Shown: positions 1-20,300, counted from the stretch's first letter. The stretch is 64,000 nucleotides of DNA from Certhia americana (GCA_018697195.1 CM031864.1:20611208-20675207); one strand, 5' to 3'. The notes: generated by a model from the sequence alone, not told the origin. Translations and numbers: made by a program.

Positions 1-3000
1 AGGCCAAAAAGAAACAGTATCATCTTCAACTAGCAGGTCACTGAAGTCTAAGAGTTCATTATATGTATCTACAGGTTATTATCTCCACATTTTAAATTTC
101 CATTCAGTTTGAGGAGACTGAAGAGTGCTCCACTGCTCCTATGATCAAATCATTGGCTTATTATGAGTAAAAATATCATTATTACCCAAGATAAGATGAC
201 CTCTGTGATGCATGGATACAATATTATTCCTTCTGACACTCTGAGCAAAAGGTAATTGTTTTTAGGGGCTTCCTACATTTAGGCTGTAAAGTGTCATATG
301 AGAAGTCTGTAGTAAACAGTTTTAAGTCTTAAACAGTTAAATCTAATGTCATGCCTAGATAACTTCTGGAATTTCCTGCACACAGAATAAGACACACTGT
401 TATGTGTATCTTCAGTGACTATTGTGGTCTCAAGATACAGCAGGGCTCATAACACAGAAACACTAACAAGGAGACCTGTGAAATCACCAAATGTCACTCT
501 GAGCTGCCACAAATGAGAAAAACAGAAAAATTAACACCCAATCACGACACTTGCAAGCAGGGATAGATTTCAGGAAACAGCACCAAACTAGAAACTGTAG
601 CAGCAATAACTAAGGGATGGATAAATTCTTGTTAATAAAACAAAAAGAATGCTGTTTAGAGAGTAGAAAAACAGCAGACAACCTCAAAATGAACTAGATT
701 ATGTTTTGTTTGGCCAGACTTAGGACAGAGGTCACTTGGTTTGTTCACCCTAGAGAATAGGAGAGTGAGGGGAGACCTCATTGCAGTCTGCAACTTCCTC
801 AAGAGGGGAAGAAGAGGAGAGGCAGACATTGATCTCTGCTCTGTGATGACCAGTGACAGGACCCAGGGGAATGGCATGGAGATGTGCCAGGGGAGGTTTA
901 GGTTGGGTATCAGGAAAAGGTTCTTCACCCAGAGGGTGTTTGTGCACTGGAACAGGCTCTCCAGGGAAGTGGTCACAGCACCAGCATGACAGAGCTCAAG
1001 AAGCACTTGGACAATGCCCTCAGGCACATGGTGTGATTCCTGGGGTGTCCTGTGCAGGGCCAGGATTTGATGATCCTTGTGGATCTCTTCCACCTCAGGA
1101 TATTCTATGATATTATGATCCATTAAAAATGCATACTGTCCAGTATTTTGTTTAAACTTCCAGGCACATTCTAATTTCAACATGCACATTTTTAACTACA
1201 GATTCAGATAATTGAACATAGGTACAAATCATTCCATGGTGGCTGTACAGTAACAAAGAAAGCAGAAACCTATCCCAAAAGCCAGGACTGCAAGCTTCTA
1301 ATTTAAGAAAGGCTTGAGACTTAATCTACACCCCCATCAATTTCAAGAACAGTCTTACAAGACAGTAACTGATTTCTCAGAATAAAAAAACAGAGTAGAG
1401 GTGCATTCAGTTGAGTAAGAAAAGCTAATCACTGAAGAAATTCAGAAATGTACAGTGAGGCTAAAAAAGGTAGAAATGTTGTTATTCTCAGTACTGAATC
1501 TTAAGATTCAGCCTCTAAACTGACTTTACAGATAAATTTCTTTTGTGAGTCCAAGGCCTCCTTCTTAGTGGGTCTCAGCTGGAATTGAGGCACTGACTTC
1601 CCATGTCACTGTACCAGATTTCAGAAAAAAAATCTGGCAGAGAACCAGCTGCCACTACTTTCCTTCTCCCTCCTTCTGCAAGTGACAACACCCTTGGAGA
1701 AAAGAAATTTTAACTCATTCTAGCAAATTCTGCAAAGTTATGTCCTTGTGTCCATTGTGACATCACACAAGCTTAACTTCAAGAAAAACACAGGGTTATT
1801 TTTGAGTTTCTTCAATTAATCTGGAAATTCTGATTTAAGTGCTAATTTCAATTTGCTAAGTTATGTCTTCAACTTTACCAACTCTTTCAACAGTTGCTCA
1901 CCAAAAAATAATTGCACTCTACCATACTCCTTCCCATCTTTTAAGATAAATGATAAAATAATTATCTCCCTTTATGCACATATCATAAAAAATTATTTCC
2001 AAACAGGTATTTACAATCATTTGAGCACCTCTGGAACGTCAGACAGATATTTTTATTTAGCGATTGCAGAGTTAAACAAACCAAACATCAGTATATAGCT
2101 ATTGTGCATTTCCCTGCTTTTAAACAACTTTTAAAATGATTACAAACTTCACAAGAACAAGCCAGATCCTGCTGCTTTAGCTTCTATTATAATCTAAAAT
2201 CATATGGAAAACACTAAAAAGACAAAAAAAATCCTTGTCACATCCCAGATAATGGCAACTGTGGAATTCATTTTCAAACAGAAAATAATGCAAACATATG
2301 ATACGCAAACTGTATTGGGGACTACAGGTGAGTTAGGCTGTAAATACCAAATGTATCATACAGGTTGATCCACTAAATCACACCAGAAATTTCCATATTC
2401 AAAAGGCCCACAATTCATCATGTCCATAGAAAACAAAGATAAAAATGCTCCATTGTTACACTCAAAATTCATATTTACCCTCTTGAGACCTAGGGAGCTT
2501 CTCAAGCATATGCTCTGCTTAAAGCTAGGATTAAAACTGTGGACAGTTATGAAATAACTACTAATCTGTAATTTCTTATTTTTCATTTTTAATTTCTTTT
2601 TTCCGATTTTAACCATTGTATAACAATGTTATAAAAGAAATTCAATAGCGTAGATCTAAGAAGCTTCATAATTAGTCTGTAAAAATAATTATTAACATAG
2701 GGATTCTACCCAGAAAGGCCTCATGATTGGCACTTACTTGCTTCCTTAAAGGCATTTTACCCTTCCTATATGTACTTCTTGGCCAGTAAATGATGGAAAC
2801 ATATATGTCCTTATTGCCAAAGTATGTTCCATTTACTGGAAAGAGTAATAAGTGGGATAAACACTATAACAGATTCATATTACACAGAAAACTTTCCAGG
2901 TCCTTCTCCCCTGCTCTCAAATACTGTTAGCACACACATATATCTGCAAATGTTTAAGAGACACAGAAAGAAAATGATTCAGTATCAAACTACACAACTT

Positions 3001-3289
3001 TCCTCAATTAATTCTCCCAAATATCTCAGGTAACTCAACATTAGGCAGAAAGACAAAAAAAGCAACTCCCTTCCAGGAACAACAAAAAGGACGGAAAAAT
3101 GCACCAAATCTTCCAACAATACTCTTCCCTGGTCTACTTCTCTTTTATTTCAGCTTATTCTAACAGGTTCTATAAATCAAAGCTTCTACATTATACCAAC
3201 ATTTGACCTAAAAGATTATTCTGGTTTGCGTTAAGCATCTCACTCAATACAAAATAATTCAATTCCATTCGTTCATTATTGATTTGTAC
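1..3289 (-). other. COL11A1: COL11A1 intron 4 (partial)
   Basis: AT-rich non-coding sequence running off the left edge. The only recognisable element is the CR1 fragment at about 733-1,119. I looked for exon 5, which should continue with a GDIQQ-type peptide, and did not find it, so it lies beyond the window. No other supportable feature was seen. Confidence 0.85.
733..1119 (+). mobile_element. CR1 LINE, 3' fragment
   Basis: The text follows the avian CR1 3' end in order: a GGTTTGTTCACCCTAGAGAA start, GGGGAGACCTCATTGCAG, then CCAGGGGAGGTTTAGGTTGG, GGAAAAGGTTCTTCACC, GGAACAGGCTCTCCAGGGAAG and TTTGATGATCC. It ends in an ATTCTATGAT-like tail. It is 5'-truncated and lies antisense to COL11A1 within intron 4. 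Short ORFs across it are remnants and do not encode a working protein. Ends are accurate to about 20 bp. Confidence 0.93.
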
Positions 3290-3452
3290 CTCAAAAACTT
3301 CTTCATCCAGAATCCTGGTTCCAAAGACAGTGATGCCATTGGTGTCCACAACTGTTTTGTCACTTCTGTCAAGTGGTTTTGTAGTTTTTTTATTACAGTC
3401 AACAATCATTGTAACACTCTTTTTCTCCACACTGATAGCTACTCGATGCCAC
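3290..3452 (-). CDS. COL11A1: COL11A1 exon 4: TSPN / laminin-G-like domain, continued
   Basis: 163 nt supply the last base of Lys166 and residues 167-220, beginning [19 protein letters not shown] and ending [11 protein letters not shown]. Cys185 corresponds to human Cys182; its disulfide partner lies in a later exon outside the window. The [11 protein letters not shown] stretch is a signature of type V/XI collagen N-propeptides, and TKPLD with [19 protein letters not shown] favours alpha-1(XI). The acceptor is seven T residues, then AATAG|GTGG, an unusually short pyrimidine tract. The donor is GAG|GTACAA, which keeps G at -1 and GTA but lacks G at +5, so it is weaker than the donors of exons 1-3. 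The in-frame sequence beyond it ([11 protein letters not shown]) does not match collagen and is intron. Confidence 0.95.
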
Positions 3453-10099
<6,647 letters not shown>

Positions 10100-10267
10100 C
10101 TGGGTACAGCTGCTTTGTTGGGGCACTCAGCTGTGCAGTTTTTGAAACTCTGTAAGCAACATCCGATCCTTTTGAATTCCTTCTGTTTGTGCAAAATCCT
10201 GCTGTTCTTGTTACTCCTTCTGGAGAATTGTGAAATTCTAATGCTTTTAGCACATCAACGGGTTCAG
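10100..10267 (-). CDS. COL11A1: COL11A1 exon 2: start of the mature N-propeptide
   Basis: 168 nt encode residues 39-94 and the first base of codon 95. The peptide begins [18 protein letters not shown] and contains GFCTNRR and [10 protein letters not shown], hallmarks of the start of the alpha-1(XI) thrombospondin-N domain. Cys64 corresponds to human Cys61, which is disulfide-bonded to a later cysteine outside this window (family knowledge; the offset of three matches the longer signal peptide). The acceptor is a T-rich tract ending TTTGTCAG|CTG at 10,268 and the donor is CCCAG|GTAAGA at 10,099. The codon split G|CT across intron 1 restores Ala39. The open frame continues past both splice sites, so a longer single-exon ORF here is an artefact of intron read-through. 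Confidence 0.96.
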
Positions 10268-12492
10268 CTGACAAAGTTAAAAAAAAAGCAAAACAAAACA
10301 CAAATTATTTATCTTGCATCTATCTCTATGGCATGCAGTCTCCAAAAAGGCATTTAATTCCTTTACAAAAGTATAAGTCTAATCAGAGCACATTACTCCT
10401 ACACCATAATATTATTTTAACAGGATTATTCTTTTCTAAATATGTAAGCCTTCATCCCATCCAATGTGATTTTTATGATCAGATTTTAAAACTACTTGAC
10501 TACACACTGAAAATCCCCAACTGCAAAAGCTGAGGATCTTGCTGGTTGAAACTTCCAATACATGCTTTTAATGAGTGACTTCTGAGAAATGGAACTGATC
10601 TTAAAAGTTTGCACGAAACTTTCAGAATCATTCAGCTGCTAATAACCTGCTACAGCAAAATTGTCTGTTGCTAACATTAACAAATAACTGCTTTCTCAGA
10701 CACAAAGGAATAAGGAAGCAGCTAAACCAATTCCACATCCAAGTTAGAGAAAGAAAAATGTACCTGCTGTGCCTGCAAGGACTAAATTGACAGAATTGCA
10801 GCCTTTCATTATTTCCAAGTTAAAATGCAAATTTATACTTTAGAGACCAAGAACAGTAAGACTGCATCCGTGCTCTGTGTCTAGCAATCTAAAGTTGAAA
10901 TCCAGAGCTGTTACTGCACTGATATTGATGCAAATTTAAACAAACAAAAAAGCCTGCATATATATGTAAAGCCAAAAAAAAAGCCTTAATACATAAAAGT
11001 TCTCCATGGCAAAAGGACAAAGCACTGAATGGGCAAAGCACTTCAAGAGAGGCAGTGAGAGAATACAGTTAGCATACTGCTCATCTTTTATCCTAGGAAA
11101 AATTAAGATGCTCATTCTCATACTTCCTACAAATCGTGGATTTTTAATGTATTTTTTTGAGTGGAAACAGAATTTCAGTAGCATTTTTTTCTCTTGGATG
11201 ATTCCAAGCAAACTCATGGAATGAGTCTGGCAAACTCATAACCACTTTATTTGGGAAGACAAAGTTTTAAATGACTTTCAATGTTAAAGCTGAGAAATGA
11301 GCTTGGTAAATCTGACTCTACATCTTTGAACTACACTGTGGCATTAACTATAGCTGATTTATTGTCTGTTATCATTCATTTTACATGTCAACAAATATCT
11401 GCTTAAGGTTCAAAATTCACTGCCTATGAATATTCAACTCTTTAAACAACCATTTGCACAGATGTGAACAAAGTTAAGTTTAACTAGCTCCATCCTATTC
11501 ATCTCCTGACACTGCTGAATATGAAAAACTCAACTTTGAGGATAAACCAATCTTTGTTTCTTCAGTCAGCCTAGAATGTACAACTTCTTCTTTCTTAAAA
11601 TATATTCACAAGAAAATGCTTGTGAACTTCTAAAAGTTTTCTTCACATCTTGCAATTTTTCATTTCCTTTTTGCATCGGATCATCGTGTTATTAAACACA
11701 AACCAAATATCCAATGTTTGCTGCGAGCTAACATATTGGGAATGAATGTTACAGTACATACCTGAATTTACCTAAAATCCACATATATGGCAAATTAAAA
11801 AAATTTGTTTAAACATTCTCAAAAGAAAAGTTTCAATAGTGTGAAAACACTGTTCGACTATTAGTCTAACTTCATTGTTGAGTACTGAAAAAAATAATTT
11901 TAATGAATAAAATGTATTTTCTATAGGTATTCCACACAGTTCTGAAGGAATTGCCACACATACTGAAGGAACATTCTGAAGAAACTGCCCCACATTTTTT
12001 TCTAGTAACCAACAGCTATTTTTGATGTACCTCAATTAATTTGAACCAGTACAGTAATGTAGAACTAGTCACCAGAAATATTAGTAAAAATTTCAATTAA
12101 CTGTGTAAGTCAGCCAGTGCTACATTCCTTTACCCTTTGCTCTTTTCTATAATTTGTACCAGATTCTTCATTATTTTTTAGAATAATGATTTTTCTTTGC
12201 CTGGCTGACTGGGAGACTATTCACCCATAAACAAAAATATTCATTATTCCCTGCAAGCTCTGCTGCTAAAAAACTTCCAGGCAAGAAACAGAATAATAAT
12301 AGGACAACCTTCAAACCACAAATTCCAAATAATAAGAACAAACATTCTGCTAACAGTCCACAGTTGACTATTTATTTATTTCCACAAACTGTGATTCACA
12401 AAACATGAAATAGGAGGAGTAGTCAGTTTAAAATAATTACTAGACATGTAATTTTTTCATAGAAGAAACAATTTAGGTGAAATGACAAGCTA

Positions 12493-12530
12493 TACAGAAA
12501 TGATAAGTTACATAGAAATGTTAAGTTACA
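12493..12530. repeat. Small imperfect tandem repeat
   Basis: TACAGAAATGATAAGT (12,493-12,508) is followed by the near-copy TACATAGAAATGTTAAGT (12,509-12,526) and a decayed third start (TACA). It is a short local duplication in intron 1. Confidence 0.7.
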
Positions 12531-12850
12531 TGAAGTAATTAACATAATCAGTCTATTCCCAAAGATAATATGGCTAACGTAAATTCATATTAAATAATTA
12601 AATTCATATAGGTGACAAATAACAGAAACTGCTTCCCTAATTTATATTATAGAGTTCAGATAGCTATTTTAGCCAACCACTAAAAAGTAAAGAAGTTCTT
12701 TAGAAGTCTTAAATAACAGGAATAGCGGGCAGGAATATATAGGAAGCATGAATCCTGCTGTGTCATGGCTGGGGCTACCACATAGAAAGGTTCCTGTAGA
12801 AAACCCCTCTTCTTGCCTGCAGAAATTTTGTCTCTGGGAATTTCAGGGGG

Positions 12851-12892
12851 TTTTTTTGTTTTGGTTTGTTTTGTTTTTTTTTTTTTTTTTTT
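12851..12892. repeat. T-rich low-complexity run
   Basis: A run of T interrupted by single or paired G, ending in an unbroken stretch of more than 15 T. No target-site duplication or element body was recognised beside it, so it is scored only as low complexity. Confidence 0.85.
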
Positions 12893-14149
12893 AATTTATT
12901 GCAACAAGTGATAGGCTTGACGATCTATAGGCTTGACAATGCTGCTATTACCTTAGTCTTGAGCTCACCGTGCTTCCTCAGATAACCTGCTCAGTGCCTC
13001 TCCAGAAAGCAGCAGGTGCTGTTGCCAACACATGTAGGAATACAGTCCAAAATAAGCAGCTTTCAAAAAAGTGCAGCTCAGGCCCAAATGGTTACAGGTA
13101 ACCTTCTCAAAGTGTAAAACACTTTGGCACAGCCAACATTGCCAGATCTAGAAGACCAGGGAGAGAGGCAAGAAAGCAACTCACAGACAGGGAAGAGCAG
13201 ACTCTGTGGCTTCTCTCTGCCAGTTTCCATAGGTTCTGCAGTGTTCAGTGTCACTGAACAACATCCTGACATCTTCTATTTCCTCTGAAAACTGCCTCTT
13301 CTCACATGCTGCTCCCAGGGGATTTCTGGGAATGGTAAGCAATAACCAGAAGGAGCACCAGTGCTAAGAGCATGCAGTTTGTCTGTTTGTGTGGTCCACA
13401 AACTAAGATCTCAGCTTGTACTTATATGGGGGAACATTAATATAACCCATATATAGACAGTTCAAGGGTCTTTCATGAGACCTTCCTTATGGTGCATAAA
13501 ACAGCTTGCCTAAATGATTTTACCTTTCCCTGATAGTTTTCTCAAAAAGTAAAGAAAAATGAAGATTAATAATATATAGTGCAATGCTTTTGTATCCTTC
13601 CAATTTGGTGTCAAGATTTCAGATGGCAAGGAAATAACAAGTAAGAATCATGTAAACAGCTCTGTTCACCAGTTCCTGGGATGGAGCTAATTCTCCTAAC
13701 AAAACCTGGATATCAGCTTTGAAAACTCAACTCTGTCTTCCAGGCCAAATTTGACAAAATACGAGATCCAGACCCAGAAAGTAGGTACTTTATGTAGATA
13801 TAGCCAAGTTGTGCTGCTGCTTGAAGGCTTGAAGGCCACCTCTTGCAGGCAAGCCAGACAATGCCACAAGACACCCTGTGAAAAGAAGTCTGTGTTCATC
13901 AGGGCAAGCCTGCAGTTTGCAATCAAAATGCAAATTTCCACTCTGCTGCTTTTGCAGGGGATTACTCTTCTCACTAATGATTATAGTGCAAAGTTCAATG
14001 GTGTTATGTCCTTGATTAAAGAGAGTTCAGAGACATGTGCAGCTCTCACTGCCACTGAAACACTCTACAGCAGTGGCCAAAGCAGAAATGCTTAAAAATA
14101 CCAGGATTTCTGGTATAACAAAGGTGAATTCTTCAAAAATCCCTTTTTA

Positions 14150-14180
14150 CAAATCAAAGATTTGTAAATCTTTGAATTTG
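14150..14180. repeat. Short inverted repeat (hairpin)
   Basis: CAAATCAAAGATTT (14,150-14,163), a two-base GT spacer, then AAATCTTTGAATTTG (14,166-14,180). The arms are complementary apart from one bulged base. AT-rich, in intron 1; function unknown. Confidence 0.75.
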
Positions 14181-16430
14181 AAAAAAAAGATTGTGTGAGA
14201 ACCTGAGTGTTCCAGTATCTTTCATGATACCAAATGATTAACCATTTAATTCCATTATAAGTTCCAGTATTTTCAAATATAAAGAAGGTCAAACACACAA
14301 AGAAAAAGTGGCATCATAACTCAAGACCCAAAACGACTTGTAACTTCAACATCTAAAACTGTAGAGTCAAATTCTTGTCTTCATTACTGTGGAGTGACTG
14401 AAGTAGATCCATTCACTCAGTGAGCTTCCCATGTTTACTGTGGTACAGATCAGAACATTTGGTCCAGAGCATTTAATATTCAATATAACTCCAAAGCCAT
14501 ATTTACTCTTCATTTCCTTTCCCTTCCCTTTAGCTTTCTTCCATCATAAAACTTACGAAAAAAAAAAAAATCAGAATATCTCTGCTGGAAATTTAAAGGA
14601 TTCACTGATGCTAAGTAGATGTAAACTGGACGTTAGATCACATTTCTACATTGCCAGGTCAGGAGAGAGTATCAAGCATCAAATACATGAGGGAAGCTTC
14701 ATGTGTTTTCTGTTTACTTGGAGAGGAAGAAAATGCATGTAAAAATGTACTTCCAATTTTGGTTAGCATTTCCAAGCCTAGATTTCCTCTACAGACAATG
14801 ACATATTTGTTTTAAAGGCTATGACAAAGCTTTCTATTCTATTAATTCATAACCCAATATTGTAAAAATAGAATGCCAATAAAGATTTCGAAAGTCTGTA
14901 GAAATCTAGACTACATTGTTATCATACACAGTTGAAAATACCACAGCTTTCATTCACTCCAAAATATCTAAATTGAAATGAAATCTGTGATATATCGTTA
15001 TTAATAGTACTTATACAACACATGGATCAAATTCTGCTGCCTTTATATTGCATTACACCTAACAATTACTACCATTTCTCAGTGTGGTATCATCTGGAGT
15101 TAAGCAGAATCTGATGAAAACAGCAGATTAATTTCTGATATGCCCTGTCACAAATAAAAAAGACATTCATTATCAAAATTCAGAAGACTTGTTTCCTTCA
15201 TTTAGACTTCCTGACATTTGAGCTGGAATCTATTACACAAATGGCTCTGCCTTTCTCTTAGTGGAAACTGTCCATGGAGGAGGTTCCCAGGTACCATAAC
15301 AATCCAAGCTATGACAGCAGAGAAAGGAGGGGCTGAGGAACTGTAAAAGATGGCAGAAACTGAAGTCCTTTGAACACACAGCCTGTACTCATGACTTAAT
15401 TCAATGTGTGACATCCTCCTCCTCTTAAGGCTGACCCCAGTTTTCAGCCAAAATGCTTAGCAATTCCCCATCTCCTATGGGAATACTTCTTGTAGATCAC
15501 ACACCTTAGGTAAAAGAATAGATGTTCCAAGGAAGGGACAAGCTGTAACATATGCAAGAAAATCTGCATTGGAGTGGTTATGTCTGGTTGATTACATTTT
15601 GATTTATTTAAATGCAGAGAGTAAATAAATGAGTGCTGCTTAATCATATTTTCTTAGTTTATAAAAGGGGTATCCTCTCTGTAACTGAGATATGGTGAAT
15701 TAAGTACCTTAGCAAAAGGCAAGAAAATTCCTTTTCTTTAGAAATTTAAACCATTAAATTGCTGCATTGTGACAAAGCCTATCTGACACTGCAAAGGCAA
15801 ACTGCACAGAACCAAAAAAAGATAGATCAACAGTGCATGATGGCAGAAATATCATCTTTGGAATTATATCAGCTGCAATCATTTTGAATATAAGAGTAAA
15901 ATATATACATACTATCTTTATAGCTACAATAACTTTTAAAGATTAATGATCTTTATTTTAGTGACACTGCAATATTGAAAATGTTTTGATCTACAACATG
16001 CTTTTCACATAGTTTTCAGATCAGTTTAGTGAGTGACATTACTGTCAGTGTGAGGTTTTTAAATGTTAGACCATTAACATACACTGAAAATAGAGCTCCA
16101 CTGTTTCACCTAAGTAGAATGTTCTGTTCTGTATCACCCTGAGTAGCTAATGTGTATGTGTCAATAAATTTACATTTAAGCATACGAAAAAACCTGATTT
16201 TCTGTTTCTTAGTATACATATCATATTCCAATCACAGTATCTTATTAGTAATTTAACCCTGCTGTAGTCACAAAAAAATTGACAAATTCATTATCATATT
16301 ATTTTCATTCAAATAAAATGACATGAACACTTTATTACGGGCATTTTTTTTTTTTTCCGAAGAAAAATTGTGCTTTTTCAGAAATTTTTTGAGCCACCCA
16401 GGTCAGTTGGCTATCAGCCAGGTTTCTAAC

Positions 16431-16450
16431 CTTAATACAGCTGTATTAAG
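16431..16450. repeat. Perfect 20-bp palindrome
   Basis: CTTAATACAGCTGTATTAAG equals its own reverse complement over all 20 bases. The centre CAGCTG is an E-box and TTAAT lies at both ends. In intron 1. Confidence 0.9.
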
Positions 16451-17327
16451 AAGCAATTTATGTGTCAATTCCATGAGTGGCTGCAATTCCACACTAGTGT
16501 GGATCTCACATGGTATTTCATGTCTTACTCAGATCTGAAGCATTTAGAGTGATCCTATCCTAGTTGTATGCAATGGGTTCTCAGTAGACTTGGAATACAG
16601 ACAAATTGATAATCTACTCACTGAAAACTTTTGAGTGAGTTTTATTAGTCCTTAAATAATGACCATTGAGGTCAGAATGTGCCTGTCTAAAAGTCCAACA
16701 CCTTAAGTTTTCTTCTATTTAACATGGAACATGCTGCAAACCACTTACAAGCTGCAGTGGGAATGGAGCCCTGAACCTTTGCAGATAGGGTGTACCAAGA
16801 TTGACATCTGTTCTCTTGCTATAAACTGTACAGCAAAGCACTTTTGAACTGTAGATGAAGGTGCAGGTGCCTAAGGACCAGACAGGACAGACCATAAAAG
16901 TTCATGACAGTTATTGAAGATAGGGTAAAATCATACTGAAGATAGGAAACCATCATCTGCATTTTCAGAGGGAAGGACTTCACCAACATGCATCAAAGTG
17001 GAACCCTCCAGGACTGACAGGAAAGTAACTGTGGTGGCAATGTCTGGCTACATAACTCATCCCCATAAGCAATTGTCCAGGGGATGACTCATTTAGACTA
17101 AAATATGTTTTTTTCTGTCCAATTACCTAATAAAGCAAAGCTGAAATCCTATTATATTTAGATTTTGGTCTGTTAACTCCTGGATGTTAGTCTCTATTTT
17201 ATGAGAGAACACAGGCACAATGATCCTTCCCTATTTAAAGGCTGTGTTTGTCTACATAATTTACAAGATGCTTCCAGATTGCCTGCTGGGGGACATACTT
17301 TGAATGCAAACAATAACAAAACTCAAA

Positions 17328-17350
17328 GGGGGGGAAAAAAAAAAAAAAAA
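17328..17350. repeat. G7-A16 homopolymer junction
   Basis: Seven G followed by sixteen A. An A-tail of a decayed retrocopy is possible, but no recognisable body precedes it. Confidence 0.8.
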
Positions 17351-20300
17351 GAAGATACAGTATTCTTTACAGGTACACTTTAGCAAACTTATCACTTCAC
17401 TATACTGTTAATACCTATAGTAACTTTGCCTTTCCTTCTTTTTGATACAGTAAAAAGTACTATTAAACAGTATAATATGTTTTTCTGATATAATAAACAG
17501 ATAACTTCTTGAGTTCTTGCAATTCTTCAGCAATGCACTTTTTTTCATTGATGTGAGAGTGAAAATTTATCAGTTTTCACTCCACAAAGAACCTTTAAAA
17601 GTTACAATCAATAACTCCTAATTAGGGAGATACAACCCTGGAGTAGAAAAGACATTAAATTTCCCCAGTACAAAGAGTTATATGAGAAATTTAGGAAGAC
17701 TAATGTTTCTAAGTTACTATTATTTTACTTCATATTTTTCCATGGAAATAGGCTTCATTCTGCCAGTAATCTGTTCCAATGGAACCACTGCAAAAACTAA
17801 AACTTAAAGAGCCTTGAAACATTAATCTTCACTTTTAAATTGAGTGTTTTCTCAAAGTTTGGTCCAGTTTTATGTCACTGTAACAGATCATTTAAAAGCT
17901 TCAAGCTGTGATGCCGTGGTAGGCTAAAATACGTGTATTTGTTGAGTACTAATGAAGGGACTCCTTATATTTGTGGGCAAGATTTTCAAATGAGGCTACC
18001 TCTAGTTGGCTTCTAGGCATATATTTAAGGACCTAAGTAGAAGGCACTGACTACACCACAGGTTTTTGAAACCATGCTATGTATCAAAGACATAATAACT
18101 TATTGTTTAGTCTATTTACTTTTCTTAAAACTTGGAATCTCTATAACTCTAAGAGCTCATTCTAAGGACATTCCATATATTCTATAGGTGAGTAAACGCT
18201 TCTATGATGAAAGTTTCTAACTGACACTCATTAAATGGTCCAAGACCTAATGAATGTAAGAGGCCTTCATCTTTTTTACCAGCACCATTAGAATCTGGAT
18301 TTGATAAAGTGATAGTTTGCTGACATTTATGATACAAAACAAGACCCATCTGTTACTAGAAAACTATGCTATTTCTAATGTCGTAAGAATATTTCTGTTC
18401 TTACTTTTACTTTTGGACACTTTTACTTACAGTGGGCAGTTATGCTGGATATCCTTTAAAAACAGAAATATATATAATGTTATTATCTACACTTATTATT
18501 TTTCTCCATTTTTCATCTGTTATTAAAACAGAATATCCAAAAGCAGGAATTGAAAAGCATGTTATGCCCAACTGCTTCACTGAGCTTTACAGGTCTTGAA
18601 AAGGCCTCTATTGCCTTCCCACTGCAGGCTTTAGTCTCTGTATCCCAAGCAAGGATTCCCTGCAGTTCAGCCATAGATTCTAAGCACCAGAAAAGGATCA
18701 GGCACTCTTCTGTCCTCACCATTTCCCACTGGCCAGCTCTGTGTACAGTTGCCCTTCTCAGAGGCTTTTGGGCTTGGCAAAAAGAGACTCTGAGACTCGC
18801 CTGTCTCCCTGCTCTGCTGAGAGCCCAGCCCTGTAAGAGAAGAACTGCTCTGGGAACCAGCATCAAAGCGTTGGTTCTGCAGTGGCCTTTGGGAAGGGTC
18901 CAGTGCTTTTCATAGGTGGACTATACAGAACTGGATGGAACAAACTCTCTGTTTTATGGGCTGCAAAAGTGAGTTACAGAGCATCTTTAAGGTACAAAAT
19001 TGAAACCAACTGAGCTGCCTAATTACGTAGTGCTCGTGAAAATTAAGCTGTTTTTTTTCCCTAGGAATCTGAATATAAATCTATGAGATTAACTGAATAT
19101 ATGATGCATATATATACACTTCTAGGTTGTTTTACCTGTTAAGAATTTTCCTAAATGCATTTCCTAGATGAATTATGTAATTGGAATCTTGACTGGGGAC
19201 ATTTTTAGAAATAGGTGTTATTGCAGTGCTTTCATATTCAGTGCTTACAAGAGCTAGAGATTATCCAGATGCATACAGGAATGCTTTAAACAGCCTAGGA
19301 CTGACTATTTCACCTACAGAGGCTTCTGTGAAACTGCTCAGAACTGGCTATGTCTGTTTCCACACCAATTATTTGGAATTTTTTCACTGACTTCCTATGC
19401 TAAAAAATCTACTAAATACATTATGGTATTTCAAAGTCTATGCAGACAGTCTAGGCATGTACGGGAGGCAATTTTGATACTCACCAACTACTAACTATAT
19501 CTCACTTTAAAGACCAACCTCTAACACTCATACAGTACATACCAAAACCCCCAAAAAACCACAATCCCCCACCACTTATATCCTATACTGAAACCAGTGG
19601 AACTATACATTCAGATCTTTAGCAATATTAGCTTGTAAGTTGATTTATTTACTGGACATATTCAGAAAAAGGAAAGAATAATTATTTTAAGTTTTCACTA
19701 CATTGCATAATTCTGAAGTATAACCTGGATTTTGAGACTTTTTATCATAATGTATTTCACTATAAAATGTGATTTTAGGTTATTCAGAACCCTCTCGAGA
19801 CTGGATAGACTGTACTTTTATCACTTGTTTAGCAGCATTGACTGCCATCAAGCACTAAAGACCTGATGGTAATTCCACAAAAGGTTTCACTTGCTACCCC
19901 CAGAAGACTGGGCTTGTTCATCATCTGTGCAGACCTGCTTTGATCCATTAGTTTACTATACTTTAACATCTGTATTTAACATCTCCATTTTTCTATGGAC
20001 TTATTCTTATTTTGCAACACAGCAAAATCTTCTAGACCTGCATTCCAAGTGTCCAACTATATTGAGGCCTCTGCTAAGGATTCAAAAAGTTCTTTTTGTA
20101 CAGACTGCAGACACAGTAGTTCCAGCTGTGAAAATCAGCAAAACAAGTATTACATTCCTGCGTATCCTGTTTCTATTACCATACAAAAAAGAGACACAGT
20201 CTAAAAATGGTTCGTGCCACAGGAAGAAACAAGGTGTCCCCTCAGCAATTAAACATGAAAGAAACTGAGTCCACTCGAAAGTTTTGTCATCAAGGTATTT

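Noticed and set aside
853..1110. ORFs inside the CR1 fragment near 0.7-1.2 kb
   Set aside because: They translate the non-coding 3' end of a truncated LINE in several frames.
1..3289. COL11A1 exon 5
   Set aside because: No segment with a splice acceptor and a GDIQQ-type continuation was found in this interval.
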